DNA of 25,333 nucleotides from assembly GCA_004552615.1 (NCBI GenBank), contig SFNZ01000017.1, forward strand, positions 1 through 25,333, in the 5' to 3' direction. The notes under the pieces were generated by a model. That model made no database searches. It had not been told where the DNA came from and was given only the letters and a program-made list of their open reading frames with translations. Position 1 is the first letter of the stretch. Each line of letters begins with the position of its first letter. A program made the position numbers and the translations under genes. This stretch comes from Bacteroidales bacterium. GTDB taxonomy: Bacteria; Bacteroidota; Bacteroidia; Bacteroidales; UBA932. Below are positions 9,719 through 17,917 of this stretch, piece by piece.

Positions 9719-10570
9719 ATGAAGACTATTTCTGATTCCATCTTCACAGAGGAAGACCCTTTCATCATTGTGGATACGTAGACCGAACTAAGCACGGATG
9801 AATCGGTGAAAGTCCGTGGCTGGGGAATTTTCCTCTGTACTTCCGGTACGTGTACCGTGAATATCAATACGGAAATATATTCCATCCGTCCCGGAAGCGA
9901 GATGCTCCTGTTTCCGGAAGCATTCGTATGTTTCTCGAATTGTTCCCCGGACCTGAAAATCACCATTTTCACCAGCTCTGATGCCATGATGTCGCAGGCG
10001 TTGAGGAAAATATCCTCGGATTTCTTCAGGCATCTCCGAAAATATCCTGTGTATCAGCATAATGGGAGCACTCAGACCGTTACCGAGTCTTATTTCGCCG
10101 TCTTCCGGACGATATTCTCTGACCGGCTGAACAAATACCGGACAATCATTGCCACCAATGTCCTCCGCAGCCTTATGCTGCACATATATGACAAGATTGA
10201 GAGATATTCGCTCAACGGTCACAAGGAAGCGGCCATCAGCAGGGGAGAGGAAATCTACAAGAATTTCATGACTTTGCTTCAGGAGTACGGCTGCGTAGAG
10301 CACAATGTCGCTTTCTATGCTGATAAACTATGCATCACGAGCCGTTATCTCTCAGCCGTGACCTGTGTCGTGGCAAATGAGTCCCCGAAGCAGGCCATCT
10401 CGGATTTTCTTATCCGGGAGGCCAAGGTCCAGCTGACTTTTTCGGAAATGACAGTGCAGCAGATTTCCGACCGCCTGCATTTCCCTGACCCTTCGCATTT
10501 CGGCCTTTTCTTCAAGCGCATGACAGGCATCACCCCTCTCGCCTTCCGCAAAAACGAGATGGTGATGTGA
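9719..10570 (+). pseudogene. AraC-family transcriptional regulator interrupted by an in-frame TAG
   Basis: This is a regulator with a C-terminal AraC-type double helix-turn-helix (about the last 90 residues: AFYADKLCITSRYLSAVT, then MTVQQISDRLHFPDPSHFGL and FFKRMTGITPLAFRK). The N-terminal effector domain is cupin-like. The frame opens at ATG 9719 and reads MKTISDSIFTEEDPFIIVDT, then TAG at 9779-9781. It continues in the same frame through TELSTDESVKVRGWG to the normal end. Twenty codons are therefore cut from an otherwise uninterrupted 284-codon gene. A shortened protein of 254 residues could start only at GTG 9806, lacking the first strands of the sensor domain. The gene is divergent from the efflux remnant, the usual place for the local regulator of such an operon, so it probably controlled that operon. 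TAG is a genuine stop elsewhere here (rpoC, tonB), so readthrough is unlikely. Confidence 0.8.
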
Positions 10571-10588
10571 TGAATATGTCAGGTAGTC

Positions 10589-11848
10589 TTATCTTTCGAT
10601 CGTGGCTTCGCGATCAGGACCGAGGGAGATGATGGAAATAGGGACTTTCAGATAGTCCTCCATGAACTTGACATAGTCCCTGAAGGCCTGTGGCAAGTCT
10701 TCTTCCTTCCGGATTCCGGTGAGGTCCTGGTGCCAGCCCTTGAACTCGGTATATACAGGGGTGATTTCGGCAGCAGTGTCGAACGGGAACTGGTCGGTCT
10801 CCTTGCCGTCCACGATATAGGATGTGCAGACCTTGATGGTCTCGAAAGAGTCGAGGCAGTCGGCCTTCATCATTATCAGGTCGGTGACACCGTCCACCAT
10901 CACAGTGTATTTAAGGGCCACGAGGTCGAGCCAGCCTGTCCTGCGCGGTCTGCCCGTGACAGCTCCGAACTCATGACCGATGCGGCGGATCTCCTCTCCG
11001 GTCTCGTCGAAAAGCTCTGTAGGGAACGGGCCGCTTCCGACCCTGGTGCAGTAAGCCTTGAAGATTCCGTACACATGCCCTACCCTTGAAGGAGCTACTC
11101 CGAGTCCCGTGCAGACTCCGCCGATGGTGGTCGAAGACGATGTTACGAAAGGATATGAGCCGTAGTCGATGTCGAGGAGAGAGCCCTGTGCGCCCTCGGC
11201 GAGCATCGGTTTCTCATCCAACCATCCGTTCACGAAATATTCGCAGTCTATGAGGTCGAATCCCTTGAGGAACTCGACGGCGTCCATCCACTCGGCCTCG
11301 GACTCGTCAGGATTGCACTTGTAGTCGAGGTCTGCGAGCATCTGGAGGTGTCTTGCCTTCAGTTTCGCGAATCTCTCCTTGAAATCAGGAGCGAGGATGT
11401 CCCCGACCCTGAGCCCGTGACGGCTGATCTTGTCTGTATATGTAGGTCCGATTCCCTTGAGGGTGGATCCGATCTTGGCCTTGCCTGCGGCAGCTTCGTT
11501 GGCTGCGTCGAGGAGCTTGTGTGTAGGCAGGATGAGGTGAGCCTTCTTGGAGATGTGGATCCTTTCCTTGGCGTCGATGCCGAGCTTGGCCACATTGCCG
11601 CACTCTTCACGGAAAGTTACAGGGTCAAGTACGACTCCGTTGCCGATGATGTTGGTGGCTCCTTCTCTGAAAATGCCTGAAGGAATGCTTCTTACGACGA
11701 AATTGTGCCCGTCGAAATGAAGTGAGTGTCCGGCGTTGGGGCCTCCCTGGAATCTGGCCACTGCAGGATATCTTCCCGCAAGAACGTCAACAATCTTACC
11801 TTTTCCTTCGTCTCCCCACTGGAGTCCGAGAACTACATCAAGTTTCAT
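10589..11848 (-). CDS. purA: Adenylosuccinate synthetase
   Basis: This enzyme joins IMP and aspartate using GTP to form adenylosuccinate, the first committed step from IMP to AMP, in the cytoplasm. It has 419 residues, a normal length. Visible signatures are QWGDEGKGKI with catalytic Asp13, GGPNAGHSL with catalytic His41, GNGVVLDP, GIGPTYTDKISRHGLRVGD, EGAQGSLLDIDYGSYPFVTS, TRVGSGPFPTEL and the base-recognition segment GAVTGRPRRTGWLDLVALKY. The ATG at 11848 begins the conserved MKLDVVLGLQWG. It lies 42 bases downstream of ssb on the same strand and is probably the last gene of the lysS-side series. It converges on the broken AraC-type regulator with only 18 bases between the two stops and no clear terminator. 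Confidence 0.98.
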   Translation of the reverse strand: MKLDVVLGLQWGDEGKGKIVDVLAGRYPAVARFQGGPNAGHSLHFDGHNFVVRSIPSGIFREGATNIIGNGVVLDPVTFREECGNVAKLGIDAKERIHISKKAHLILPTHKLLDAANEAAAGKAKIGSTLKGIGPTYTDKISRHGLRVGDILAPDFKERFAKLKARHLQMLADLDYKCNPDESEAEWMDAVEFLKGFDLIDCEYFVNGWLDEKPMLAEGAQGSLLDIDYGSYPFVTSSSTTIGGVCTGLGVAPSRVGHVYGIFKAYCTRVGSGPFPTELFDETGEEIRRIGHEFGAVTGRPRRTGWLDLVALKYTVMVDGVTDLIMMKADCLDSFETIKVCTSYIVDGKETDQFPFDTAAEITPVYTEFKGWHQDLTGIRKEEDLPQAFRDYVKFMEDYLKVPISIISLGPDREATIER

Positions 11849-11890
11849 AGTGTAAATATTTTGTGAGTCAAATTCAATTGGTTTTCATTT

Positions 11891-12466
11891 TCAGAACGGA
11901 AGGTCGTCCATCTCAGGACCGGCTGCAGGATATTCAGGAGCCGGTGCAGGCTGGCTGTAAGGCGTTCCCGCCTGTGGCGCCGGCTGGGAATAAGGAGATC
12001 CCGGCTGGTACTGCTGAGGGGCGTTCTGCTGGTATCCTCCGGCCTGCTGGTAGCCCTGCTGCGGATAACCGGAATTCTGCGGATATCCCGTCCCCGGAGC
12101 TGCGCCAGGATTGTCTGCGCGCTTCCCGAGCAGCTGGATGGTGTCGGCTATGATTTCCGTGCTGTATTTCTTCGTCCCTGCCTGGTCGGTCCAGGAACGG
12201 GTGCGGATCTTTCCTTCAATATAGAGCTGTGTGCCTTTCCTCACGAATCTCTCCACGGTGTCGGCGAGCCCGCGCCAGGCCACGATATTGTGCCATTCAG
12301 TGTTTTCCTGCAGATTTCCGTTGCGGTCTTTGTACCTTTCGGATGTCGCCAGGGGGAAAGAGGCGACCTTGGGGGCATTGCCCTGTGGAACCGGATTTGT
12401 CTCAAGGTAACGTACTTCAGGGTCTTTTCCCACGTTACCGATCAGCATTACTTTGTTCAGTGACAT
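11891..12466 (-). CDS. ssb: Single-stranded DNA-binding protein
   Basis: SSB coats single-stranded DNA during replication and repair and recruits partners through its acidic tail. The protein has 191 residues. The OB-fold fills about residues 1-115, starting MSLNKVMLIGNVGKDPEVRY and including EWHNIVAWRGLADTVERF and KGTQLYIEGKIRTRSW. A flexible Gln/Pro/Tyr/Gly-rich linker of about 65 residues follows, containing the motif PYSQPAP twice. The C-terminus is the classic acidic tip EMDDLPF. The start ATG at 12466 is supported by the conserved MSLNKVMLIG. It sits 54 bases after aroE and 42 bases before purA on the same strand. Confidence 0.97.
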   Translation of the reverse strand: MSLNKVMLIGNVGKDPEVRYLETNPVPQGNAPKVASFPLATSERYKDRNGNLQENTEWHNIVAWRGLADTVERFVRKGTQLYIEGKIRTRSWTDQAGTKKYSTEIIADTIQLLGKRADNPGAAPGTGYPQNSGYPQQGYQQAGGYQQNAPQQYQPGSPYSQPAPQAGTPYSQPAPAPEYPAAGPEMDDLPF

Positions 12467-12520
12467 AACTTGTTCGGATTAACAATGCAAGTTATGAATA
12501 ACTTTTGAGATAACCTACTT

Positions 12521-13432
12521 TTATTTTTGAAAATTCATCGCCTCCGCCATTGCCGAGGCATCGGGCTGGATTCCGGTCAGGCGGGCGTATCCGGTGACTG
12601 CCTGCTGGAGCAGCCAGCTGCGTCCTGAAATGTACTGGCAGCCAGCCGCATTCATGAGGCTCCGCACCTCTCCGGAGAATGAAGGATTCTTGTAGTTGGC
12701 CTCGAGGACCACCTTGGCCGGACGCGGGCAGGAGTACCTGTCCTCTCCCTCGAAATCGCCGGCTGTCATGCTGTCAACTGCATCGAGTTTCATCGGAAGC
12801 GTGTAAATGACGAGGTCACATTCCCTGAATGCCTCCCTGAAGTCCGTCACCGGATCCACGATGAAATTGTATTCCGGCAGTTCGTCGGCAATCCGTTGTG
12901 CCTTTTCGGCTGTCCTGTTCATCAGCACGGTGTCGAAACCGAGTTCTGCAGCAGCCACTGCGGCAGCCCGCCCGGCGCCTCCGCAGCCCACTATGAGGGC
13001 CTGGGGTTTCTGGGTGAACAGCTGTCCGACTGCCTGCCTGAAGAACTGGTGTACCTTGATGTGGGCTTCCGGACCGAACTTGGAGAGAAATTCCCCTGTC
13101 AGTCCCGGGAAATATGCTTCTGCGAGACAGAATATTATGCCGGTGAAGTCGGAATTATCGGCGAGAATACCGTCCGGAGTCTTCACAATCAGGTTCGATG
13201 CCCCGATCTTGTGGCAATACGATGTGAAAAGCTCCGCTTTCCTGAAAGCCTGCTCCTTGAACGGGGCAGTGACATTGATGCCCTGATATCCGTCCATGAA
13301 TGTTTTCCAGGACTGGCCGAAGTCGTTTCCTTCGATGAGGTCGTATGTGAATCTTCCGGCATAGCCGGCCTTGAAAAGCATCGGGCTCAAGGATGTGGCA
13401 ATCGGGTCGCCGATCAGGCCGAATCTGTCCAT
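12521..13432 (-). CDS. aroE: Shikimate dehydrogenase (NADP-dependent), with inter-domain insertion
   Basis: This enzyme reduces 3-dehydroshikimate to shikimate in aromatic amino-acid synthesis. The substrate domain shows GDPIATSLSP (the two Ser that hold shikimate), NVTAPFKE with catalytic Lys59, GASNLIV and NSDFTG with catalytic Asp95. The Rossmann domain begins at GCGGAGRAA (149-157), with NRTAEKA for NADP phosphate recognition. The C-terminal SGRSWLLQQAVTGYARLTG is typical. At 303 residues it is longer than most family members (about 245-280). The extra 30 or so residues lie between Asp95 and the glycine loop (about 100-142), which are about 54 residues apart here against about 24 in E. 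coli. All catalytic residues are present, so it should be active. It lies 46 bases after the rRNA methyltransferase gene and 54 bases before ssb, same strand. Confidence 0.95.
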   Translation of the reverse strand: MDRFGLIGDPIATSLSPMLFKAGYAGRFTYDLIEGNDFGQSWKTFMDGYQGINVTAPFKEQAFRKAELFTSYCHKIGASNLIVKTPDGILADNSDFTGIIFCLAEAYFPGLTGEFLSKFGPEAHIKVHQFFRQAVGQLFTQKPQALIVGCGGAGRAAAVAAAELGFDTVLMNRTAEKAQRIADELPEYNFIVDPVTDFREAFRECDLVIYTLPMKLDAVDSMTAGDFEGEDRYSCPRPAKVVLEANYKNPSFSGEVRSLMNAAGCQYISGRSWLLQQAVTGYARLTGIQPDASAMAEAMNFQK

Positions 13433-13478
13433 TGTATTCTTGTTTTAGTGATTGTCTGATTTTCTCCTCGGAATGCTC

Positions 13479-14288
13479 CTATCGCCCGGAATGTCGCTGC
13501 CGGACGGCCTCGAATGCGAGTACCGCAGCGGATACCGAAACGTTCAGTGAGTCGAGCCTCCCGAGCATCGGGATTTTCACATGTGCGTCCGCGGACATCC
13601 TCCATACGTCGCTCAGGCCGGTCGATTCAGTGCCCATGACTATGGCCGTTCCGCATCTCATGTCCGTGTCGTAATACCAGGAAGAGTCCTGCAGCTGTGC
13701 TGTGTATATTTTTATATTGTTGTCCTTCAGCCATTTGATGGTCTCTCCGGAGGTGGCTGCGACAGTCGGAACCGTAAATACCGCCCCGAGACTCGCACGA
13801 ATGAGATTGGGATTGTACAGGTCCGTGAGCGGGTCGCATATTATCACCGCATCGGCGTCGGCTGCATCAGCAGTCCTGAGCACGGCCCCGAGATTGCCGG
13901 GTTTCTCCACGGACTCAAGTACCAATACCAGGGGATTCTCCCTCAGCCTGATATCCTCGAGCCGGGTATTTTTCATTTCCACCTCTGCGACAATCCCCTC
14001 GGTCCCTTTCCTGCAGGCGATTTTCTCATATACCGCTTCCGTCACCCTGAACAGGCTGACATCCTCCCCGCATTGTGCGGCAATCATTTCCTCATCCCGT
14101 CCCGAGATTATTTCAGGACATGAAAACAGGGCCTTCACGCGGTATCCGGATTCGAGACAATGGAGAATCTCCCTTCTGCCCTCCACGACAAAAAGCGCAT
14201 TCTCGCGCCGTGTGCGGGATTTCTCCCCGAGCGCGAGAAGCATCTTGATCTTCGGATTCTGGGCCGATGTTATTGTCTCGATCCTCAT
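13479..14288 (-). CDS. SpoU/TrmH-family RNA 2'-O-ribose methyltransferase
   Basis: This is a SPOUT-class methyltransferase that uses S-adenosylmethionine to methylate a ribose 2'-OH in rRNA or tRNA. From the ATG at 14288 it has 269 residues. An N-terminal substrate-binding domain (ITSAQNPKIK, FVVEGRREI) precedes the knotted catalytic domain. That domain has motif 1 EKPGNLGAVLRTADA (128-142, with conserved Asn and Arg), motif 2 IVMGTESTGLS (216-226) and motif 3 IPMLGRLDSLNVSVSAA (239-255). A TTG codon at 14303 could add five residues, but ATG gives the conserved MRIETITSAQNP start. It follows lysS by 21 bases and is probably co-transcribed with it. The target is most likely 23S rRNA (RlmB/TsnR-like), but the exact nucleotide cannot be read from sequence, so no gene symbol is given. 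Confidence 0.92.
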   Translation of the reverse strand: MRIETITSAQNPKIKMLLALGEKSRTRRENALFVVEGRREILHCLESGYRVKALFSCPEIISGRDEEMIAAQCGEDVSLFRVTEAVYEKIACRKGTEGIVAEVEMKNTRLEDIRLRENPLVLVLESVEKPGNLGAVLRTADAADADAVIICDPLTDLYNPNLIRASLGAVFTVPTVAATSGETIKWLKDNNIKIYTAQLQDSSWYYDTDMRCGTAIVMGTESTGLSDVWRMSADAHVKIPMLGRLDSLNVSVSAAVLAFEAVRQRHSGR

Positions 14289-14309
14289 TCCAGGCGGGCT
14301 CAACTATTA

Positions 14310-15860
14310 TCAGTTCTCCTGTGCCTCGTCCTGATTCTGCGGCTTAACGGTCTTCTCCGGCCTCATCTGAGGGAAGAAGAGAACGTCCTGGATGGTGCTC
14401 TGGCCGGTCATGAACATGGTGAGCCGGTCGATTCCCATTCCGAGTCCGGAAGTAGGAGGCATTCCGTATTCGAGCGCACGCACGAAGTCGTAGTCAATGA
14501 ACATTGCCTCATCGTCACCCTTGCTCTTGAGGGCGGCCTGCTCCTCGAATCTCTCGAGCTGGTCGATAGGGTCATTGAGCTCGGAATATGCATTGGCGAG
14601 TTCCTTTCCGCAGACGAAAAGCTCGAAGCGCTCCGTCAGTGAAGGGTCATTGCGATGCCTCTTGGTGAGAGGGGACATCTCCACGGGATAATCCGTGATG
14701 AAAGTCGGCTGGATGAGATTCTTCTCGGCATATTCGCCGAAAATGGCGTCAATCAGCTTGCCCTTGCCCATCGTAGGGTCAATCTCCACGTTGAGTTTCT
14801 TGCAGGTCTCGCGAAGCTGGTCCTCGTCCATTCCCTTGATGTCCACGCCGGCGTATTCCTTTATGGCGTCGAGAATAGGAAGCCTGCGGTATCCGGCCTT
14901 GAAGTCCACGGTGTGCTCCCCGATGGTCACTTCGGTAGTGCCGTTGACCACCATGGAAATCTTCTCCAGCATCTTCTCCACGAATTCCATCATCCAGATA
15001 TAGTCCTTGTAGGCCACGTAGATCTCCATGCACGTGAACTCCGGATTGTGGGTCTTGTCCATTCCCTCGTTGCGGAAGTCCTTGGCGAATTCATAGACTC
15101 CGTCGTAGCCTCCGACAATGAGTCTCTTGAGGTACAGCTCATTGGCAATACGCAAGTACAGAGGAATGTCCAATGCATTGTGGTGCGTGATGAACGGCCT
15201 TGCGGTGGCTCCTCCCGGAATGTCCTGGAGGATAGGAGTCTCTACCTCGAGGCAGCCGGCATTGTTGAAATACTCGCGCATGGTGGCCACAATCTTGGCC
15301 CTCTTGATGAATACGTCCTTCACCTGGGGGTTCACGATGAGGTCCACATATCTCTGCCTGTAGCGAAGCTCAGGGTCGGTGAATGCGTCGTATACCTTTC
15401 CGTCAGCCTCCTTCACGATAGGGAGGACCTTGAGGGACTTGCTCAGGAGGGTGAGCTCCTTGGCGTGCACTGAAAGCTGGCCGGTCTTGGTGTAGAAAGC
15501 GAATCCTTTGACACCCACCACGTCACCGATGTCAAGAAGTTTCTTGAAAACGGTATTGTACATTGTCTTGTCCTCTCCCGGGCATATCTCGTCCCTGTTT
15601 ACATAGACCTGGATTCTGCCGGAGGCGTCCTGGAGTCCCATGAAAGAGGCGGCTCCCATGATGCGCCTTGACATTATCCTTCCGGCTATGCAGACCTCGC
15701 TGAAATTGCCTTTCTCCGGGTCATATCCCTCGAGAATCTCCTTCGTCGAGGCGTTGACAGGGTAAAGTGGTGCAGGATAAGGCTCTATTCCCAATTCCCT
15801 GAGTTTGGACAGGGATTCTCTCCTGATGAGTTCCTGTTCGCTCAATTCCAAATTTGCCAT
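14310..15860 (-). CDS. lysS: Lysyl-tRNA synthetase, class II
   Basis: LysS charges tRNA-Lys with lysine at the expense of ATP. The protein has 516 residues, close to E. coli LysS. An N-terminal OB-fold anticodon-binding domain covers about residues 55-150 (VCIAGRIMSRRIMGAASFMG). The class II catalytic domain follows, with motif 1 near 195-212 (YFNNAGCLEVETPIL), motif 2 FRNEGMDKTHNPEFT (262-276) and motif 3 GLGMGIDRL (472-480). The glycine-rich GGATARPF loop is present at 216-223. The last 20 or so residues are a polar tail. The ATG at 15860 is the first in frame and gives the expected Glu-rich helix. It is the first gene of the leftward group and is divergent from recJ. Confidence 0.98.
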   Translation of the reverse strand: MANLELSEQELIRRESLSKLRELGIEPYPAPLYPVNASTKEILEGYDPEKGNFSEVCIAGRIMSRRIMGAASFMGLQDASGRIQVYVNRDEICPGEDKTMYNTVFKKLLDIGDVVGVKGFAFYTKTGQLSVHAKELTLLSKSLKVLPIVKEADGKVYDAFTDPELRYRQRYVDLIVNPQVKDVFIKRAKIVATMREYFNNAGCLEVETPILQDIPGGATARPFITHHNALDIPLYLRIANELYLKRLIVGGYDGVYEFAKDFRNEGMDKTHNPEFTCMEIYVAYKDYIWMMEFVEKMLEKISMVVNGTTEVTIGEHTVDFKAGYRRLPILDAIKEYAGVDIKGMDEDQLRETCKKLNVEIDPTMGKGKLIDAIFGEYAEKNLIQPTFITDYPVEMSPLTKRHRNDPSLTERFELFVCGKELANAYSELNDPIDQLERFEEQAALKSKGDDEAMFIDYDFVRALEYGMPPTSGLGMGIDRLTMFMTGQSTIQDVLFFPQMRPEKTVKPQNQDEAQEN

Positions 15861-15941
15861 ATGACTGTTTCTTTATCTGATTACTAATCCGTTTGCCGTC
15901 AAAAGCTGTAGTTCCGCTTCGCGAATGCCAACTTCAATTAA

Positions 15942-15974
15942 GTTGCAAAAGTAGCATTTTTATTCGTAATTTTG
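15942..15974 (+). promoter_or_regulatory. Candidate recJ promoter
   Basis: TAATTTTG at 15967-15974 is a full TAnnTTTG -7 match. It is preceded by GTTG at 15942-15945 with a 21-base spacer, a plausible -33 element. Transcription would start near 15978, about 23 bases before the recJ ATG. A second -7 match, TATCTTTG at 15987-15994, lacks a well-spaced -33 element and would give an almost leaderless mRNA. Confidence 0.5.
15946..15953 (-). promoter_or_regulatory. Candidate -7 box of the lysS promoter
   Basis: The minus strand reads TACTTTTG, matching TAnnTTTG. Twenty bases further upstream on that strand is TTTC (15974-15977), a 3-of-4 match to the TTTG -33 element. A start near 15941 would give a leader of about 80 bases before lysS. 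The box overlaps the -33 element proposed for recJ. Confidence 0.5.
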
Positions 15975-16000
15975 AAATTAATAAGGTATCTTTGTATGCT

Positions 16001-17737
16001 ATGCAGAAAGAAAAGGAATGGAGACTGAAGGATCCGGCATCCCCGGACAATGTCGCACGGCTCGCAGCGGAGCTGGGCATTGACAATGTGCTCGCATCCC
16101 TGCTGGTCGGCAGGGGAGTCCGCACGTTCGAGGAGGCCAGGTCATTTTTCCGTCCCAATCTTTCCTCCCTCCACGACCCTTTCCTCATGAAGGATATGGA
16201 CAAGGCAGTCGGGCGCATAGAGAGGGCTGTCCGTTCCGGGGAGAAGATACTTGTATACGGGGACTATGACGTGGACGGCACCACGGCGGTGGCTTTGGTC
16301 TATTCTTTCCTCAGGAAGATTGCACGGGGAGTGGATTTCTATATTCCGGACAGATATGATGAAGGTTACGGTGTGTCCGCCAAGGGCATAGACTGGGCGG
16401 CCGCAAACGGATTCAGCCTCATCATTACGCTTGACTGCGGTATCAAGGCCATCGACAAGGTCCGTTATGCCCGCTCGAAAGGACTGGACATCATAATATG
16501 CGACCATCACCTTCCAGAAACCGAACTTCCTGAAGCAGTGGCTGTCCTGGACCCCAAGAGGGAGGATTGCGACTATCCGTTCGACGACCTTTCAGGCTGC
16601 GGGGTGGGATTCAAGCTCGTACAGGCGTATTCGATGAAGAACGGTATTCCGTTCGAAAATCTTCTTCCGCTCCTGGACCTTCTCGTGGTCAGCATCGCTT
16701 CAGACCTCGTTACGGTGGTCGGTGAGAACAGGGTACTTGCCCATTTCGGGCTCAAGATGCTGAACGAGCAGCCGCGCATCGGACTTCAGGCCATGATCAA
16801 TCTGGCCAATCTCGAGCCGTCCCACATAACTATTGACGACATAGTCTTCAAGATAGGGCCGCGTATCAATGCTGCCGGGCGAATGGAGTCGGGAAGGCTT
16901 GCAGTAGAGCTGCTTACGGCTGAGAATTCGGCTGACGCATTTGCGATAGGAACCAAGATCAACAACAATAACAACGAGCGCAAGAGCATCGACAGGGAGA
17001 TTACCAAGGAGGCTCTGGAAATGGTGCAGAACGGTACCTGCCGCTGTTCCGACAATGCCGTGGTGGTATATGCCCCTGACTGGAACAAGGGAGTTGTCGG
17101 GATTGTGGCGTCCCGTCTGGTGGAGGCTTACTACAAGCCCACGTTCGTGCTCACCAAATCGAACGGTTTCGTGACCGGTTCTGCGAGGAGTGTCCGCGGC
17201 TTCGACCTCTACGAGGCGATCAGCAGTTGCGCCGACCTGCTTGAGAACTACGGAGGCCATATCTATGCTGCGGGGCTCACGCTTAGGGAGGAGAATCTGG
17301 ACGAGTTCGTGAACCGCATCGACAAATATGTCGGGGAGCATATAAAAGAGGAGATGTCCACCCCGATAGTGGACGTGGATTCCGAGATAAATTTCTCGCA
17401 AATCAATCCGAAATTCTGCCGCATACTGAAGCTTTTCCAGCCTTTCGGCCCCGGAAACAGCGCCCCTGTATTCCTGACCCGTAATGTCTATGACGACGGC
17501 AACGGCCGCAAGGTGGGTCCCGGAGGGCAGCATCTGAAACTGGAACTCATACAGGAATCCGAACCGTATCATCAGATCTCGGCCATAGCCTTCAACATGG
17601 CGGATATGTTCGACCATATCCACAACGGCAATCCCGTGGACATCTGCTACAGTGTAGTGGAGAATTATTTCCGTGGCAATTCGACTCTCCAGCTCCGTAT
17701 CAAGGACATGAGGGAGCGCACGGACATCAATCTATAA
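16001..17737 (+). CDS. recJ: Single-stranded-DNA-specific exonuclease RecJ
   Basis: RecJ degrades single-stranded DNA 5' to 3' in recombination and mismatch repair using two metal ions. From the ATG at 16001 it has 578 residues, matching E. coli RecJ (577). The frame is open further upstream, but those codons have no ATG, cover the promoter region and give no family similarity. The DHH phosphoesterase motifs are complete: DYDVDG (88-93), DCG (145-147), DHH (168-170) and a distal Asp in the SIASDLVTVVGENR segment. The GPRINAAGRMESG block follows. The DHHA1 domain has GVVGIVASRLVEAYY, GSARSVRGFDL and GGHIYAAGL, and the C-terminal OB-fold includes FQPFGPGNSAPVF. It is divergent from lysS, and its TAA stop is immediately followed by a palindromic element. 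Confidence 0.97.
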   Translation: MQKEKEWRLKDPASPDNVARLAAELGIDNVLASLLVGRGVRTFEEARSFFRPNLSSLHDPFLMKDMDKAVGRIERAVRSGEKILVYGDYDVDGTTAVALVYSFLRKIARGVDFYIPDRYDEGYGVSAKGIDWAAANGFSLIITLDCGIKAIDKVRYARSKGLDIIICDHHLPETELPEAVAVLDPKREDCDYPFDDLSGCGVGFKLVQAYSMKNGIPFENLLPLLDLLVVSIASDLVTVVGENRVLAHFGLKMLNEQPRIGLQAMINLANLEPSHITIDDIVFKIGPRINAAGRMESGRLAVELLTAENSADAFAIGTKINNNNNERKSIDREITKEALEMVQNGTCRCSDNAVVVYAPDWNKGVVGIVASRLVEAYYKPTFVLTKSNGFVTGSARSVRGFDLYEAISSCADLLENYGGHIYAAGLTLREENLDEFVNRIDKYVGEHIKEEMSTPIVDVDSEINFSQINPKFCRILKLFQPFGPGNSAPVFLTRNVYDDGNGRKVGPGGQHLKLELIQESEPYHQISAIAFNMADMFDHIHNGNPVDICYSVVENYFRGNSTLQLRIKDMRERTDINL

Positions 17738-17917
17738 CTCAAGTTTCGCAAGTCGCAAATAGCTGCTTTTCAGAGGATTTACTGTTCTATGCGAGCAAAA
17801 GTCCCGCGCGCAAATTTTGTATACGCTACCCTTTTCCTAAATCCCTTTCCCCGGTAAAGGGACCTACCATCGGCCTTCCGGCCTCAAAAGCAGTTGTTTC
17901 GCTCTGCGAAACTTGAG
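17738..17917. repeat. 180-bp palindromic element with terminal inverted repeats (MITE-like), between recJ and aroK
   Basis: The element starts with CTCAAGTTTCGCA (17738-17750) and ends with its exact reverse complement TGCGAAACTTGAG (17905-17917). A second paired block, CTGCTTTT (17763-17770) with AAAAGCAG (17886-17893), lies inside, so the arms pair imperfectly over about 33 bases. Two small hairpins lie in the right half: TCCCTTT/AAAGGGA (17842-17862) and GGCC-TTCC-GGCC (17872-17883). The flanks are TCTATAA (17731-17737, containing the recJ stop) and TCTTTAA (17918-17924), matching at 6 of 7 positions, like a target-site duplication. Its right arm now encodes the last residues of AroK. No ORF of its own was recognised. 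It may also terminate both convergent genes. Only one copy is in this window. Confidence 0.7.

Noticed and set aside
9779..9781. Possible reassignment or suppression of TAG
   Set aside because: TAG terminates rpoC and tonB at the expected protein ends, so the code appears standard.
15893..16000. Upstream extension of recJ by 36 codons
   Set aside because: The extension has no ATG, contains the promoter-like boxes and shows no RecJ-like sequence; the ATG at 16001 gives the normal family length.
16700..17623. 307-codon antisense reading frame inside recJ
   Set aside because: It sits entirely within conserved RecJ catalytic motifs on the other strand and has no recognisable domain.
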